NCBI RefSeq assembly: GCF_001061665.1
Contig: NZ_JVSP01000006.1
Coordinates: 31,644 to 95,643 of the forward strand
DNA length: 64,000 nucleotides
Origin: Rothia mucilaginosa
GTDB lineage: Bacteria > Actinomycetota > Actinomycetes > Actinomycetales > Micrococcaceae
Reading direction: 5' to 3'
The notes below the pieces were generated by a model. The model searched no databases. It worked only from the letters and a program-made list of their open reading frames with translations, and had not been told where the DNA came from. The position numbers were made by a program, and so were the translations under genes. Position 1 is the first letter of the stretch; every line of letters starts with the position of its first letter. Below are positions 18,955 through 28,340 of this stretch, piece by piece.

Positions 18955-20286
18955 CTACCGCACGATGGTCGTAATCATCTGCTGCTCCCCCAGGAAGGCG
19001 GCGAGATCGCGTACCTCGTCGAGGGAGACGGCGCGAATCTTCTCCAGCAGCTCGTCGGTGCTCGTGAACTGGCCAGAATCCATCTCCGCGCGGCCCAGGC
19101 GGGACATGCGCGAGCCGGAGTCCTCGCTGCCGAGCACGGTGGAGCCGGCCAGCTGACCGCGCACCTTCAGCAGCTCCTCCTCGGTGATGCCGGCGGCCGC
19201 GAGCTTATCGAACTCGTGGCCCATGACCTCGCGCACCTGCTCGGTCTTGGCAGGCAGGCAGCCGGCGTACATGCCGAAGTAGCCGGCGTCCGAGTAGGCA
19301 CCGGAGAACGCGAAGGTGCTGTACGCCAGGCCGCGCTTCTCGCGGATCTCCTGGAACAGGCGCGAGGACATGCCCGCACCAAACGCGCTGGTCAGCACGC
19401 TCAACGCGTAGCGGCGGTCGTCGCCCGCGATGATGCTCGGGCAGCCCATCACGATGTTGGTCTGCTCAAAGCCCTTCTGCACCTCGCGCAGCTCGCTCAG
19501 CGGAACGATGCCGCTGTCGGTACGCACACGGCGCGGCGCGGGGGCCACGCCCTCCCACAGGTCCCAGCCGTAGCGGGTGAGCGACTCCAGCACGAGGCGA
19601 ACCATAGTGCTGTGCTCCAGGGAACCGGCGGCGGAAATCACCAGGCGATCCGGGGTGTAGTAGCGCTTGTAGTGCTCCCACACGGCGTCACGCGGGACCG
19701 CCTGAATCTCCTCGGGGGTGCCGCCGATGGGGCGTCCGAGGGGGTTGGCGCCCATGAGCTGCTCCACGAAGTTCTCGAAGGCGACGTCGGTCGGATCGTC
19801 CTGATCCATCGCGATTTCTTCGAGAATCACCCCGCGTTCCTGCTCCAGGTGGGCGGGATCCAGCAGGGCGTTGGTCACCATATCGGTGATGACGTCCACG
19901 GCCATGGGCGCGTCGTCGTCGAGCACACGCGCGTAGTAGCAGGTGTGTTCCTTGGCGGTCAGCGCGTTGGACTCGCCGCCCACCGCGTCGAAGGAGGACG
20001 CAATGTCGAGCGCCGTGCGGGTACCGGTGCCCTTGAACAGCAGGTGCTCCAGAAAGTGCGTGGAGCCGAGCATGCCGGGAGCCTCGTCACGCGAGCCCAC
20101 CCCCACCCAGAAGCCGATGGACACGCCGCGCGTGCCGGGCATCTTCTCGGTGATGACACGCACGCCACCGGGCAGGATGGAGCGGCGCACCTCGTTGCCG
20201 CCCGCGCCCTCGTAGATGAGGCGGCCACGCTCGTAGTCGAGCTCCTCGGCAATGGCGTCAAGCTCGACGGGCAGGGAAATAGACAT
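18955..20286 (-). CDS. M16 family (pitrilysin-like) zinc metallopeptidase
   Basis: 443 residues, the length of single-chain processing peptidases of the PepR/YmxG type. The inverted zinc motif HFLEH is at residues 77-81, and the third ligand is in the downstream EERGVILEE-like stretch (HLEQERGVILEEIAMDQDD). The second half is the inactive M16 C domain (MVRLVLESL onward). It lacks a signal peptide. In actinobacteria this gene normally sits directly downstream of pnp and upstream of dapB; here an acyltransferase gene separates it on each side. Its substrate is unknown. ATG 20286 has AAGGA. Confidence 0.92.
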   Translation of the reverse strand: MSISLPVELDAIAEELDYERGRLIYEGAGGNEVRRSILPGGVRVITEKMPGTRGVSIGFWVGVGSRDEAPGMLGSTHFLEHLLFKGTGTRTALDIASSFDAVGGESNALTAKEHTCYYARVLDDDAPMAVDVITDMVTNALLDPAHLEQERGVILEEIAMDQDDPTDVAFENFVEQLMGANPLGRPIGGTPEEIQAVPRDAVWEHYKRYYTPDRLVISAAGSLEHSTMVRLVLESLTRYGWDLWEGVAPAPRRVRTDSGIVPLSELREVQKGFEQTNIVMGCPSIIAGDDRRYALSVLTSAFGAGMSSRLFQEIREKRGLAYSTFAFSGAYSDAGYFGMYAGCLPAKTEQVREVMGHEFDKLAAAGITEEELLKVRGQLAGSTVLGSEDSGSRMSRLGRAEMDSGQFTSTDELLEKIRAVSLDEVRDLAAFLGEQQMITTIVR

Positions 20287-20311
20287 TCAGTGTCCTTCGA
20301 TGTGAGTTCGG

Positions 20312-21358
20312 TTAGCTAATCTTTTGTTCGATGGGACGCGGCAGGGTAAAGAGCGGAATCCGGAGCTTCTGAGCGCAGTACCCCAGCAGCAGCGAGGCGA
20401 GGATCGCAAAGATCGTACCGCCCACCAGGAACAGAGGTACCGAGAAAAGACCAGACTTCGTCAGTACGAAACGGAAAGCGGCACCGCACACGATGTGCGC
20501 GATAAAGATTTCCAGGGAGTGGCGTCCCAGGTAGGCGAGCCAGCCGCTCCACGGAACCCGAGCCAGCAGGTAGGAGAGCGAGAGCACCGTCAGCGAGGAT
20601 ATCACCGTCGCAAGAATACCCATAGCTACCGCACCAGCATCATTCGTGAAGTAAGGAATGACGGTAGGCGGAGTAGCCTGAATGTGCATCAGAAGGTAGA
20701 TGTAGTCGAACAGGCCAACAGCAACGATACCCGCGTGAGCTGCCAAGGGAATGGAGCTCATAATGCGTTGGAATCGTTCATGGCCAAGCGCCACACCAAC
20801 GAGGAAGAAGAAGAGTAGCGAAAGGCCCTGAGTACCGACATACTCACCGATGTACCCCCACGAGGCGAGTGCAAGAATCGCTGAGCCCGCAATCGTTAGG
20901 GCAGCGATAGCGTTCTTCCGCCATACTCGCGTCACCACAGCAATAATGGTGACAATCATGAGCCAGGGGAAGAACCAAAGCTGACCTTCAGGCTTCCACA
21001 GCTCGAGCAGGCTCATAACAGTCGTCTTATCGGAAGAATTAGACGGAAGCACAAGCTTCATGCCCACCTGCAGAACCTGCCAAATAACGTAGAGGTATCC
21101 GAAGAGGATCAGGCGCTTCGTCAGGTATGAGGAGGGGGTAGTTTTCGTTGCTCCTCGCGACACGAACAGGCCGCTCAGGAAGGCAAAAACTACCAGGTGC
21201 CAAAAATAGACACCGTAGTCAAGAACATATTTATAGGGGCGGAAGGCTTCCGTCCCCAGTCCAGATGCCCACATCCCTCGATGAATGTGCCCAAACACAA
21301 TTGCAATGATTGCGATGCCTTTAGCAATATCAATTGTGCTGTCACGTCGTGTCAACAT
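20312..21358 (-). CDS. Acyltransferase-3 family membrane protein
   Basis: 348 residues, about ten membrane helices, no SGNH domain. The opening RRDSTIDIAKGIAIIAIVFG followed by HIHRG is the acyltransferase-3 block with the conserved His. RLILFGYLYVIWQVLQ and LGRHSLEIFIAHIVCG are further family blocks. Such proteins O-acylate exported glycans or lipids. ATG 21358 is chosen over a start 99 nt upstream because GGAAGGAAAG precedes it and because the family begins near DIAKG. The base composition, especially toward the 5' end, is visibly lower in GC than the flanking pnp and M16 genes, suggesting acquisition. It ends 25 nt before the M16 start, so the two are probably co-transcribed. Confidence 0.87.
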   Translation of the reverse strand: MLTRRDSTIDIAKGIAIIAIVFGHIHRGMWASGLGTEAFRPYKYVLDYGVYFWHLVVFAFLSGLFVSRGATKTTPSSYLTKRLILFGYLYVIWQVLQVGMKLVLPSNSSDKTTVMSLLELWKPEGQLWFFPWLMIVTIIAVVTRVWRKNAIAALTIAGSAILALASWGYIGEYVGTQGLSLLFFFLVGVALGHERFQRIMSSIPLAAHAGIVAVGLFDYIYLLMHIQATPPTVIPYFTNDAGAVAMGILATVISSLTVLSLSYLLARVPWSGWLAYLGRHSLEIFIAHIVCGAAFRFVLTKSGLFSVPLFLVGGTIFAILASLLLGYCAQKLRIPLFTLPRPIEQKIS

Positions 21359-21499
21359 TCGCTCACTTTCCTTCCAGTGCAAGAGAAATATATTAATCTT
21401 ATCCCTCTTACTCGCGACAAGGGGCGCCCGGTGCACCCGGCGGGGAGTGAACCGCACCGGGTGCGCCGAACGCCCCTCATCACTTAGCGGGGGTTACGA

Positions 21500-23719
21500 C
21501 TACTCGTCGTCGCCACCCTCAACGACCGGTGCGAGCGAGAGCTTGCCGCGGTCATCAATCTTGGTGATCTCCACCTGAACCTTCTGGCCCACGGAGACAA
21601 CGTCCTCGGCGTCAACCACGCGCTTGCCGCCGTTGAGCTTACGCATCTCGGAGATGTGCAGCAGGCCGTCCTTACCGGGGGTCAGCGAGATGAAGGCGCC
21701 GAAGTCGGTCACCTTCACCACGGTGCCCAGGTAACGCTCGCCGACCTCGGGAACCTGCGGGTTCGCGATGGCGTTCACGGCGGCGCGGGCAGACTCGGCG
21801 GAGGGGCCGTCGGCTGCGCCGATGTACACGGTACCGTCGTCCTCGATGGAGATGTCTGCGCCGGTGTCCTCCTGAATCTGGTTGATCATCTTACCCTTGG
21901 GGCCGATGACCTCACCGATCTTGGCAACCGGAATCTTCACGGAGATAATGCGCGGTGCGTACTCGCTCATCTCGTCGGGTGCGTCGATGGCGCTGGTCAG
22001 CACATCCAGGATGTGCAGGCGAGCCTCGCGGGCCTGGGTCAGCGCACCGGCCAGCACGGAGGCGGGGATGCCGTCGAGCTTGGTATCCAGCTGAATAGCG
22101 GTCACGAACTCGGAGGTACCCGCCACCTTGAAGTCCATGTCGCCCAGTGCGTCCTCGGCGCCCAGGATGTCGGTCAGGGCGGCGTAACGGGTCTCGCCGT
22201 TCACTTCGTCGGACACCAGACCCATTGCGATACCCGCAACGGGTGCGCGCAGCGGCACGCCGGCGTTCAGCAGGGACAGGGTCGAGGCGCAGACCGAACC
22301 CATGGAGGTCGAGCCGTTGGAGCCCAGAGCCTCAGAAACCTGGCGGATAGCGTAGGGGAATTCTTCGCGCGAGGGCAGCACCGGGGTGATTGCACGCTCA
22401 GCCAGGGCGCCGTGACCGATTTCGCGGCGCTTGGGCGAACCCACACGGCCGGTCTCACCGGTGGAGTACGGCGGGAAGTTGTAGTGGTGGATGTAGCGCT
22501 TGGACTTGAGCGGGTGCAGGGAGTCCAGCTGCTGCTCCATCTTGAGCATGTTCAGGGTGGTGATACCCATAATCTGGGTCTCGCCACGCTCAAAGAGGGA
22601 GGAGCCGTGCACGCGGGGCAGGACCTCAACCTCGGCGGTGAGCTGACGGATATCGGTCAGGCCGCGGCCGTCGATACGCACCTGATCGGTGAGGATGCGC
22701 TGGCGCACGATGTGCTTGGTCAGGGCGGCGAATGCCACGTCGACCTCGTCATCGCGCTCTTCGAATTCCTTGCCCTCGCCGGTCAGAGCCTCCTTGAGGT
22801 CTTCCTTCAGCTCGGCTGCGGCGGCTTCGCGCTCCTGCTTGCCGGCGATGGAGTACACCTCGACCAGGCGGTCTGCGGCGAATTCCTTCACGGCTGCGTC
22901 CACGTCCTCGCCGTGGCCGCCGAAGAAGGGCAGCTCGAGGGCGGACTTGCCAGCGCGGGCTGCCAGGTCGGACTGAGCCTTGCACAGGGCGGCAATGAAG
23001 GGCTTAGCGGCCTCCAGACCCTGAGCGACGACCTCTTCGGTGGGGGCGGTCTGGCCGTCCTCCTTGATGAGCTTCCAGGAGTTGTCGGTGGCCTCAGCCT
23101 CGACCATCATGATGGCGACGTCTTCGGTACCGTCGGCCTTGGTGACGATGCGACCGGCCACGGCCATGTCGAACACGGCGTTCTCGAGCTGGGAGTACTT
23201 GGGGAAGCAGACCCACTGGCCGTCAATCAGGGCCACGCGCACGCCACCGATGGGGCCGCTGAAGGGCGCGCCGGAGAGCGTGGTCGATGCCGAAGCCGCG
23301 TTAATCGCGAAGGTGTTGTAGATTTCGTCCGGGTTGTAGGTCAGGACGGTCACGACGACCTGCACCTCGTTGCGGATGCCCTTGGTGAAGGCGGGGCGCA
23401 GCGGGCGGTCAATCAGGCGGGCTGCCAGAATGGCCTCGGTGCTGGGGCGGCCTTCGCGGCGGAAGTAGGATGCCGGAATCTTGCCGGCTGCGTACATGCG
23501 CTCTTCCACGTCCACGGTCAGCGGGAAGAAGTCGAAGCCCTCGCGGGGAGACTTGCCGACCACGGTTGCGGAGAGCAGGGTGGTCTCGTCATCGATGGTG
23601 ACGAGCACCGAGCCGTTAGCCTGCTTGGCGAGACGGCCGGTTTCAAAGCGCACGTGGCGCTTACCGTAAATGCCGTTGTCGATTTCGACTTCGGCAAACT
23701 GGATTTCGGGACCTTCCAC
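21500..23719 (-). CDS. pnp: Polyribonucleotide nucleotidyltransferase (PNPase)
   Basis: 739 residues. Two RNase PH domains are separated by a helical domain (about 230-330); the second PH domain has the [20 protein letters not shown] active-site segments; KH domain [20 protein letters not shown] at about 600-625; C-terminal S1 domain ([20 protein letters not shown]). It is a phosphorolytic 3'-to-5' exoribonuclease. The start is taken at GTG 23719, giving [16 protein letters not shown], the standard actinobacterial N-terminus; the upstream ATG would add 23 unrelated residues. It lies downstream of rpsO, the conserved order, after an unusually long 405-nt gap. Confidence 0.96.
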   Translation of the reverse strand: MEGPEIQFAEVEIDNGIYGKRHVRFETGRLAKQANGSVLVTIDDETTLLSATVVGKSPREGFDFFPLTVDVEERMYAAGKIPASYFRREGRPSTEAILAARLIDRPLRPAFTKGIRNEVQVVVTVLTYNPDEIYNTFAINAASASTTLSGAPFSGPIGGVRVALIDGQWVCFPKYSQLENAVFDMAVAGRIVTKADGTEDVAIMMVEAEATDNSWKLIKEDGQTAPTEEVVAQGLEAAKPFIAALCKAQSDLAARAGKSALELPFFGGHGEDVDAAVKEFAADRLVEVYSIAGKQEREAAAAELKEDLKEALTGEGKEFEERDDEVDVAFAALTKHIVRQRILTDQVRIDGRGLTDIRQLTAEVEVLPRVHGSSLFERGETQIMGITTLNMLKMEQQLDSLHPLKSKRYIHHYNFPPYSTGETGRVGSPKRREIGHGALAERAITPVLPSREEFPYAIRQVSEALGSNGSTSMGSVCASTLSLLNAGVPLRAPVAGIAMGLVSDEVNGETRYAALTDILGAEDALGDMDFKVAGTSEFVTAIQLDTKLDGIPASVLAGALTQAREARLHILDVLTSAIDAPDEMSEYAPRIISVKIPVAKIGEVIGPKGKMINQIQEDTGADISIEDDGTVYIGAADGPSAESARAAVNAIANPQVPEVGERYLGTVVKVTDFGAFISLTPGKDGLLHISEMRKLNGGKRVVDAEDVVSVGQKVQVEITKIDDRGKLSLAPVVEGGDDE

Positions 23720-24124
23720 GGTTCCTTCTTTCTCTTGGTCAGCCGGTGCGTAGCGCACGAGTCGGCCTTCGATAGGAAACCACGGCACCGTTCCCCCGCC
23801 GTCATCGCGCCGGTTGGCTCCGGCGGTTCCAGGCAGAGTTCCGCACCGTTCGCTATGTGCTGAGGGGTGTTATTCCGTAATTCGCTACCGAGGACCGCGG
23901 CGTGTGCGCTCGCGGCTGGTTTTCTGTCATGGTTGGTGGGGTGTGCCCACCGGACGGTCCGGGCCGTCCGACCCGCGACCGGTTGGGGTGAGCGCCCCCG
24001 AACGCGGCAGTACGGACGTGCCGACGCCCGCGCCTTACGAAGAAGGCGAGGAACAGCTACAGCACGTCCGCACGAACCGCCGCGGGGCGGTTAATCACCG
24101 CGTGAAGCGTCAAACGCTCCCGTT
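23720..24124. other. 405-nt rpsO-pnp intergenic region
   Basis: No supported gene. It contains two stem-loops, AACCGCC-gcgg-GGCGGTT (24075-24092) and CGGACGG-tccggg-CCGTCCG (23951-23970). In other bacteria this gap carries RNase III sites and PNPase autoregulation; similar use here is inferred from position only. The first 45 nt before pnp include its purine-rich ribosome-binding site. Confidence 0.55.
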
Positions 24125-24394
24125 TTATCGGCGCAGGCCCAGGCGCTCGATCAGCGAACGGTAACGCTCGATGTCGACGCTCTTGAGGTAGCCGAGCATG
24201 TTGCGGCGACGACCAACGAGGATCATCAGGCCGCGACGGGAGTGGTGATCGTGCTTGTGGAACTTCAGGTGCTCGGTCAGGTCGGAGATACGACGAGACA
24301 GAACTGCAATCTGAACCTCGGGCGAACCGGTGTCGCCCTCGTGGGTTGCGTATTCCTTGATGATTTCCTGCTTGATAGCGGGATCCAGTGCCAC
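24125..24394 (-). CDS. rpsO: 30S ribosomal protein S15
   Basis: 89 residues, exactly the family length, with [20 protein letters not shown] and [19 protein letters not shown], the conserved 16S-binding helices. It nucleates assembly of the central domain of the 30S subunit. It probably starts its own transcript: the 267 nt upstream contain the terminator of the downstream-convergent permease unit and no other gene on the strand before it except the permease. Confidence 0.98.
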   Translation of the reverse strand: MALDPAIKQEIIKEYATHEGDTGSPEVQIAVLSRRISDLTEHLKFHKHDHHSRRGLMILVGRRRNMLGYLKSVDIERYRSLIERLGLRR

Positions 24395-24547
24395 TTTTAA
24401 CTCCTAGAGTTAGTACCGCATACGTCCCGTACGGACGGTTGCCGCCGGGTGGTGGGCTTGCGCCCTCAATACACGACGTCTGCTGCGGACTGCAGACGCG
24501 TTCTTCCCATTCTACGCTACCGGGACGCGTTCGCGGAAGAGCGCACA

Positions 24548-24594
24548 AAAGCCCGGCGGCAGGTAGCTCATCACACTACCGGCCGCCGGGCTTT
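24548..24594 (-). terminator. Terminator after the amino-acid permease gene
   Basis: AAAGCCCGGCGGC pairs with GCCGCCGGGCTTT, with inner GGTAG/CTACC pairing. On the minus strand it ends GGGCTTTTGTG, a good U-tract. Confidence 0.9.
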
Positions 24595-24661
24595 CGAGAC
24601 AAACGTTCACACGGGCGCTACCCGGCAGCCGCTACCGCCGGGTGCCCGGTGGCTTGAGTGC

Positions 24662-26062
24662 CTACGCCGCGGCGCGAGCGCGCACCACCACGAGGCGGTA
24701 ATAGCCCAGCAGGAACAGGCACCAGAGTGCACCCATCACCAGCGCCAGCTGGGTGTCGGCGAAGAAGCCGAAGAGCACCACGATAAAGATCATGAACGCC
24801 AACGCCAGGTAGCTCAGCCACAGGGGCTGGCGTACCGGCTGCGCCTCGGCGTCCGCGCCGCCCCGCTTGAACGCGATGTGCGCCAGCAGAATCATGACCC
24901 ACACGAACACGGTCGCGAAGGTAGCCAGGGAGGCAACCACCTCAAAGGCGTTCTCGAAGAGAACGTTCACAATTACGCCGACCGCCATAACCAGCACCAT
25001 GAGCAGGGTGGTCATCCAGGGAGCGCCGTTCTTGGTGACCTTCGCGAAGGATGCGGGGGCCAGCTTCTGCTTGGCCAGACCGTACATCATGCGGCCGGCA
25101 CCGTACACATCGGCGTTCAGGGCCGAGATGGCGGCGGTAATGATGACCACGTTCAGAATCGAAGCGGCCGCGGGGATGCCCAGGCCCTCAAAGATCTGCA
25201 CGAACGGCGAGTTCTCCTTCGAGACCGAGTACCAGGGGTACAGGGACATGATGACCGAGAGAGTCAGCACATAGAAGATGAGGATGCGGAACGGCACCGT
25301 GCGAATCGCCTTGGGAATCGAGGTGCGCGGATCCTTCGCCTCACCTGCAGCGATGCCGATGTTCTCGATACCACCGAAGGCAAACATCACCACGGTGAAG
25401 CAGGCGAGGAAGCCGGTAAAGCCGTTCGCGAAGAAGCCGCCGTCCAGGGCCCAGAGGTTCGTGACCGAAGGGCCGACTTCCTCGTGCGCCTGCACGCCCA
25501 CGAAGAGCAGGGCGATGCCGCCGACGATCATGGCGATAATGGCGCTGACCTTCACGAGCGTAAACCAGAATTCTGCCTCGCCGAAGGCCTTGACCTTCGC
25601 CAGGTTAATGGCGAGCAGGATCAGCAGCACCGAGACAATCCAAATCCACGAGGGACTGTTCGGGAACCAGAACTTCATGTACACGGCGAAGGCGGTCACG
25701 TCCGCGACGGCCACCAGCGCCATCTCTAGGGCGTAGGTCCAGCCGGTCACGAAACCGGCCCAGCGGCCCAGGTAGAGGGTCGCGTACTCGGAGAACGCGC
25801 CGGCGACCGGGTGTGCCAGGGCGAGCTCGCCCATCGCGCGCATCACCATGAACACCGCCGCGCCGCCGATGACGTAGGCCAGCAGTACGGAGGGGCCGGC
25901 CAGCTGAATCGCGGAGGCGGAACCGTAGAACAGGCCCGTGCCGATGGCCGAGCCGAGGGCGATGAACATAATGTGGCGCAGGGAGAGGCCTCGCGAGAGC
26001 TGTCCGCTCTCGGGGCTGCTCAGCGTTACCGATGCGTCCGGGGTCGGGTTGGTTTGTGCCAT
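24662..26062 (-). CDS. Amino-acid permease, APC superfamily (AAT family)
   Basis: 466 residues with twelve predicted membrane helices. The opening RGLSLRHIMFIALGSAIGTG followed by LFYGSASAI is the helix-1 substrate signature of the AAT family (AnsP, GabP, ProY, CycA relatives), and GGIENIGIAAGEAKDP is the conserved helix 6-7 loop. It is a proton-coupled amino-acid importer; the side chain specificity cannot be read from the sequence. Monocistronic: a strong terminator follows, and the small-membrane-protein gene upstream is also terminated. AAAGGAAA precedes ATG 26062. Confidence 0.9.
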   Translation of the reverse strand: MAQTNPTPDASVTLSSPESGQLSRGLSLRHIMFIALGSAIGTGLFYGSASAIQLAGPSVLLAYVIGGAAVFMVMRAMGELALAHPVAGAFSEYATLYLGRWAGFVTGWTYALEMALVAVADVTAFAVYMKFWFPNSPSWIWIVSVLLILLAINLAKVKAFGEAEFWFTLVKVSAIIAMIVGGIALLFVGVQAHEEVGPSVTNLWALDGGFFANGFTGFLACFTVVMFAFGGIENIGIAAGEAKDPRTSIPKAIRTVPFRILIFYVLTLSVIMSLYPWYSVSKENSPFVQIFEGLGIPAAASILNVVIITAAISALNADVYGAGRMMYGLAKQKLAPASFAKVTKNGAPWMTTLLMVLVMAVGVIVNVLFENAFEVVASLATFATVFVWVMILLAHIAFKRGGADAEAQPVRQPLWLSYLALAFMIFIVVLFGFFADTQLALVMGALWCLFLLGYYRLVVVRARAAA

Positions 26063-26242
26063 TTTCCTTTACCTCGTGGGGTTTGCCCGCTTGTGGCGGG
26101 TATGTCTTGCGTGTTACGTGCGGCGCCGGATCGACGTTGCGGTATTCACTCCCCATCGAGCGATGGGGCGTTGCGCAGAAGGTGTTGCCTTCACGCCTCG
26201 CCCCGTGCGTCACCGCCGCGGCCAAGAAGCCGGGCGGAACGC

Positions 26243-26284
26243 AAAAGACGGCGGGAAGGCAACGTTGCCTTTCCGCCGTCTTTT
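26243..26284. terminator. Terminator after the small membrane protein gene
   Basis: AAAAGACGGCGG pairs with CCGCCGTCTTTT, with inner GGCAAC/GTTGCC pairing, giving A and T runs on both sides. It closes the 26294 gene. Confidence 0.92.
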
Positions 26285-26293
26285 CGTCAAAGA

Positions 26294-26596
26294 CTACTTC
26301 TGTCGCTTACGTCCAATGACGATAGAGCACAGAGCGGTTGCAGCAGTCACGGTGTAGACTGCAGGCCACGCGCCAAGCTTCTTGGCGAGCGGATGAGCGG
26401 CGCCGAACGCGCCGAGGTAGAGAGCGGTGAGGAAGGTGGCACGGCCTGCGCCAGCCTTACGCTTCCAATTCTTGTAAGCCACGGCACCGCACAGTGCCAG
26501 GACAGCGCCACCGAGCGGGCGGATGCCGGTGCTCGATGCAACCTTGTAGCCACCGAGCAGACCGGTGACGGAGGCGAGAGTCGGGCAGAACTTCAC
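26294..26596 (-). CDS. Small membrane protein, unknown function
   Basis: 100 residues. I do not recognise the family. Three hydrophobic segments alternate with basic loops: TLASVTGLLGGYKVAS, LGGAVLALCGAVAYKNWKRK, FLTALYLGAFGAAHPLAKK and AWPAVYTVTAATALCSIVIG, and the end is RKRQK, so the C-terminus is probably cytoplasmic. The start is GTG 26596 because AGAGGAG lies six bases upstream; an ATG 36 nt earlier would place that site inside the gene. It is flanked by a strong terminator and a 260-nt repeat-bearing gap, so it is a single-gene unit. Strong translation signals argue that it is real. Confidence 0.72.
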   Translation of the reverse strand: MKFCPTLASVTGLLGGYKVASSTGIRPLGGAVLALCGAVAYKNWKRKAGAGRATFLTALYLGAFGAAHPLAKKLGAWPAVYTVTAATALCSIVIGRKRQK

Positions 26597-26720
26597 GACG
26601 TACTCCTCTGTGAGATCGGATAGTTTCCTCATTTATAGTACTCCACGACACACAGAATGTATATTCACCGCGGTTAATATTTCTGCATTTCTTACGGACC
26701 GGATACGTCAAAGTGCCTGA

Positions 26721-26800
26721 TCGCAAAAAGACTGGGGCACAAAAACCAGTACAAAAGGACCGGTACAAAAAATACCGGCACAAAAGAACCGGGGCGCAAA
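26721..26800. repeat. Degenerate 14-15-bp tandem array, related to the repeat inside recX
   Basis: About four units of the form GGxACAAAAnnACC (plus strand: GGGGCACAAAAACCA, GTACAAAAGGACCG, GTACAAAAAATACCG, GCACAAAAGAACCG), each able to form a small hairpin. The complement CCGGnTTTTTGTGCC closely matches the recX units at 3351-3410. The last unit merges with the mtnN terminator. Confidence 0.65.
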
Positions 26801-26821
26801 CCCGTCAGGTTCACGCCCCGG
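26789..26821 (-). terminator. Terminator after luxS-mtnN
   Basis: CCGGGGCG pairs with CGCCCCGG around a loop with partial AACCTG/CGGGTT pairing. On the minus strand it is followed by TTCTTTTG. It overlaps the end of the tandem array. Confidence 0.78.
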
Positions 26822-26858
26822 CACTTGCCGCATGCTCTGGATTGTTAGTTCTAGAGCT

Positions 26859-27758
26859 TTAGAGAGCCAGCTCCAGGTCCTCCAGCTCGGCCTCGGTCCA
26901 CAGCTCGGCGGCCAGCTGCAGGGCGTAACGCGCCGAGCGGGGGGCCACAACATCCACGGAGAGGTGGAAGTCCTGATCGGCCTCCGGGCCGCACAGATCA
27001 GACACGCAACGCACCCCGATAAACGGGATCTCGTAGTTGTGGCAGACCTGCGCAATGGCGGTGGTCTCCATGTCGGTGCTGATGGCGCCCTCGAAGGCCT
27101 CACGGGTGTCCTTGACGTTGTGGGCGGTCACGAAGGAGTTACCCGCAAGCATCTGGCCGCGGCGCACCTCCCACGAGCCCTCGGCCTTCTCGGCGGTGCG
27201 CGCAAGCTCCAGAGCGGCCAGGGCGTGCTCCAAGGCGTCCTGCCACTCATCCGCCTGGCCGTCGTAGCTTTCGGGCATGCCCGGAACCTGGCCGCGCGCG
27301 TAACCAAACGCAGTGGCGTCCGCGTCAGTGTAGGTGTAGTTCTCGCCAATCAGCACGTCGCCAACGTTAATGCCGCGAGCCAAACCGCCGGCGGTACCTG
27401 CGCTGATGACGCCCAAGCAGTTCGAGGCGTAGCTAATCGCCTCGGTCACGGCGCTCGCCGCGTTCACCAAACCAATCTTGGAACGAACCAGCAGCAGCGG
27501 AACCTGGTCCTCGCCCACCTGCAGGTAGCGCGGGTGGAATACTGCGGCGCCCTCGGTGAAGGAGGGCTGCAGCTCCTCGGTCACCTTCAGGAACGGTGCG
27601 AGTTCCTCGTCCATGGCAACCTGAATGATGATGGCGTTGGACATGCCGTCCATCAGCTCAAACATGCTGTTGAACGCCTCAGCCGGGTCAAAAGCGTTCG
27701 GATCAAAATCCACCGGGTTGAAGGCGGCGGTGAAGGCCTCGGGAATCTGCTCGCTCAT
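26859..27758 (-). CDS. mtnN: 5'-methylthioadenosine/S-adenosylhomocysteine nucleosidase family protein
   Basis: 299 residues, longer than the ~230 of E. coli MtnN because of an N-terminal addition (about 1-65) and a middle insertion. The nucleoside phosphorylase fold is shown by GVISAGTAGGLARGINVGDV, STDMETTAIAQVCHNYEIPF (METE-type purine/ribose motif) and IGVRCVSDLCG with the catalytic Asp. It cleaves adenine from S-adenosylhomocysteine, giving the substrate of LuxS. The ATG overlaps the luxS stop (TAATG), so the two are translationally coupled. An alternative reading is a related purine nucleosidase, but the neighbour makes MtnN/Pfs much the best call. Confidence 0.9.
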   Translation of the reverse strand: MSEQIPEAFTAAFNPVDFDPNAFDPAEAFNSMFELMDGMSNAIIIQVAMDEELAPFLKVTEELQPSFTEGAAVFHPRYLQVGEDQVPLLLVRSKIGLVNAASAVTEAISYASNCLGVISAGTAGGLARGINVGDVLIGENYTYTDADATAFGYARGQVPGMPESYDGQADEWQDALEHALAALELARTAEKAEGSWEVRRGQMLAGNSFVTAHNVKDTREAFEGAISTDMETTAIAQVCHNYEIPFIGVRCVSDLCGPEADQDFHLSVDVVAPRSARYALQLAAELWTEAELEDLELAL

Positions 27759-28216
27759 TACGCCATCACCTGCGCCCACTCATCGCGTGCCGCGAGGAAC
27801 TCGCGGGCCGCAGCCTGCGCACCCTCGAGGGTGTGGTTGGCGCCCCAACCGCACTGCACCTCGTTCGCCGCCGGAACCTCGGTTGCGTTGAGGATATCGT
27901 TGAGGGTTGCTTCCAGGATCGGGAAGAACTCCTCGGGCTCCAGGCCCAGGGTCAGCGCGTAGAAGCCGGTCTGGCAACCCATCGGGGAGAAATCGATCAG
28001 GCGGTCGGTGTGGTTGCGCATGTGCTCGGCGCTCAGATGCTCGATGGAGTGCACGGTCGGCATCTCCAGGTGCGCGGTGTTCGGCTGGGTGAAGCGGATA
28101 TCGTACTTGATGAGGGTGTCGCCACCGGGCAGCACCTTACGGTCGGCGATGCGCACGTAGGGGGCCTTAACGGCACGGTGGTCAAGGTTGAAGGATTCGA
28201 CGTTCATTTTTTCCAT
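27758..28216 (-). CDS. luxS: S-ribosylhomocysteine lyase LuxS
   Basis: 152 residues. All known essential residues are visible: the zinc site H56-x-x-E59-H60 in [11 protein letters not shown], the catalytic Cys81 in PMGCQTGFY, and the third zinc ligand Cys122 in EVQCGWG. It converts S-ribosylhomocysteine to homocysteine and 4,5-dihydroxy-2,3-pentanedione, the AI-2 precursor. Start at ATG 28216 (MEKMNVESF); ATG 28207 is possible. It is the first gene of a two-gene operon with mtnN. No known AI-2 receptor gene (luxP, lsrB) is in the window, so a purely metabolic role is just as consistent. Confidence 0.96.
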   Translation of the reverse strand: MEKMNVESFNLDHRAVKAPYVRIADRKVLPGGDTLIKYDIRFTQPNTAHLEMPTVHSIEHLSAEHMRNHTDRLIDFSPMGCQTGFYALTLGLEPEEFFPILEATLNDILNATEVPAANEVQCGWGANHTLEGAQAAAREFLAARDEWAQVMA

Positions 28217-28340
28217 GACTCTATCTTCTCTTAACTTTGCCGTTTCGCGTCCCCGGGCTCGCGAGGGGCTGAGAACGCTCGAGCACCGGGGCCATGCGGA
28301 CACTAGGGCTCAGCGGGCGCCGGGCCCTGCGGGTACGACA

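Noticed and set aside
26721..26800. Tandem array considered as a CRISPR
   Set aside because: Units are 14-15 bp without unique spacers and there are no cas genes; the same applies to the arrays at 45589 and 62838.
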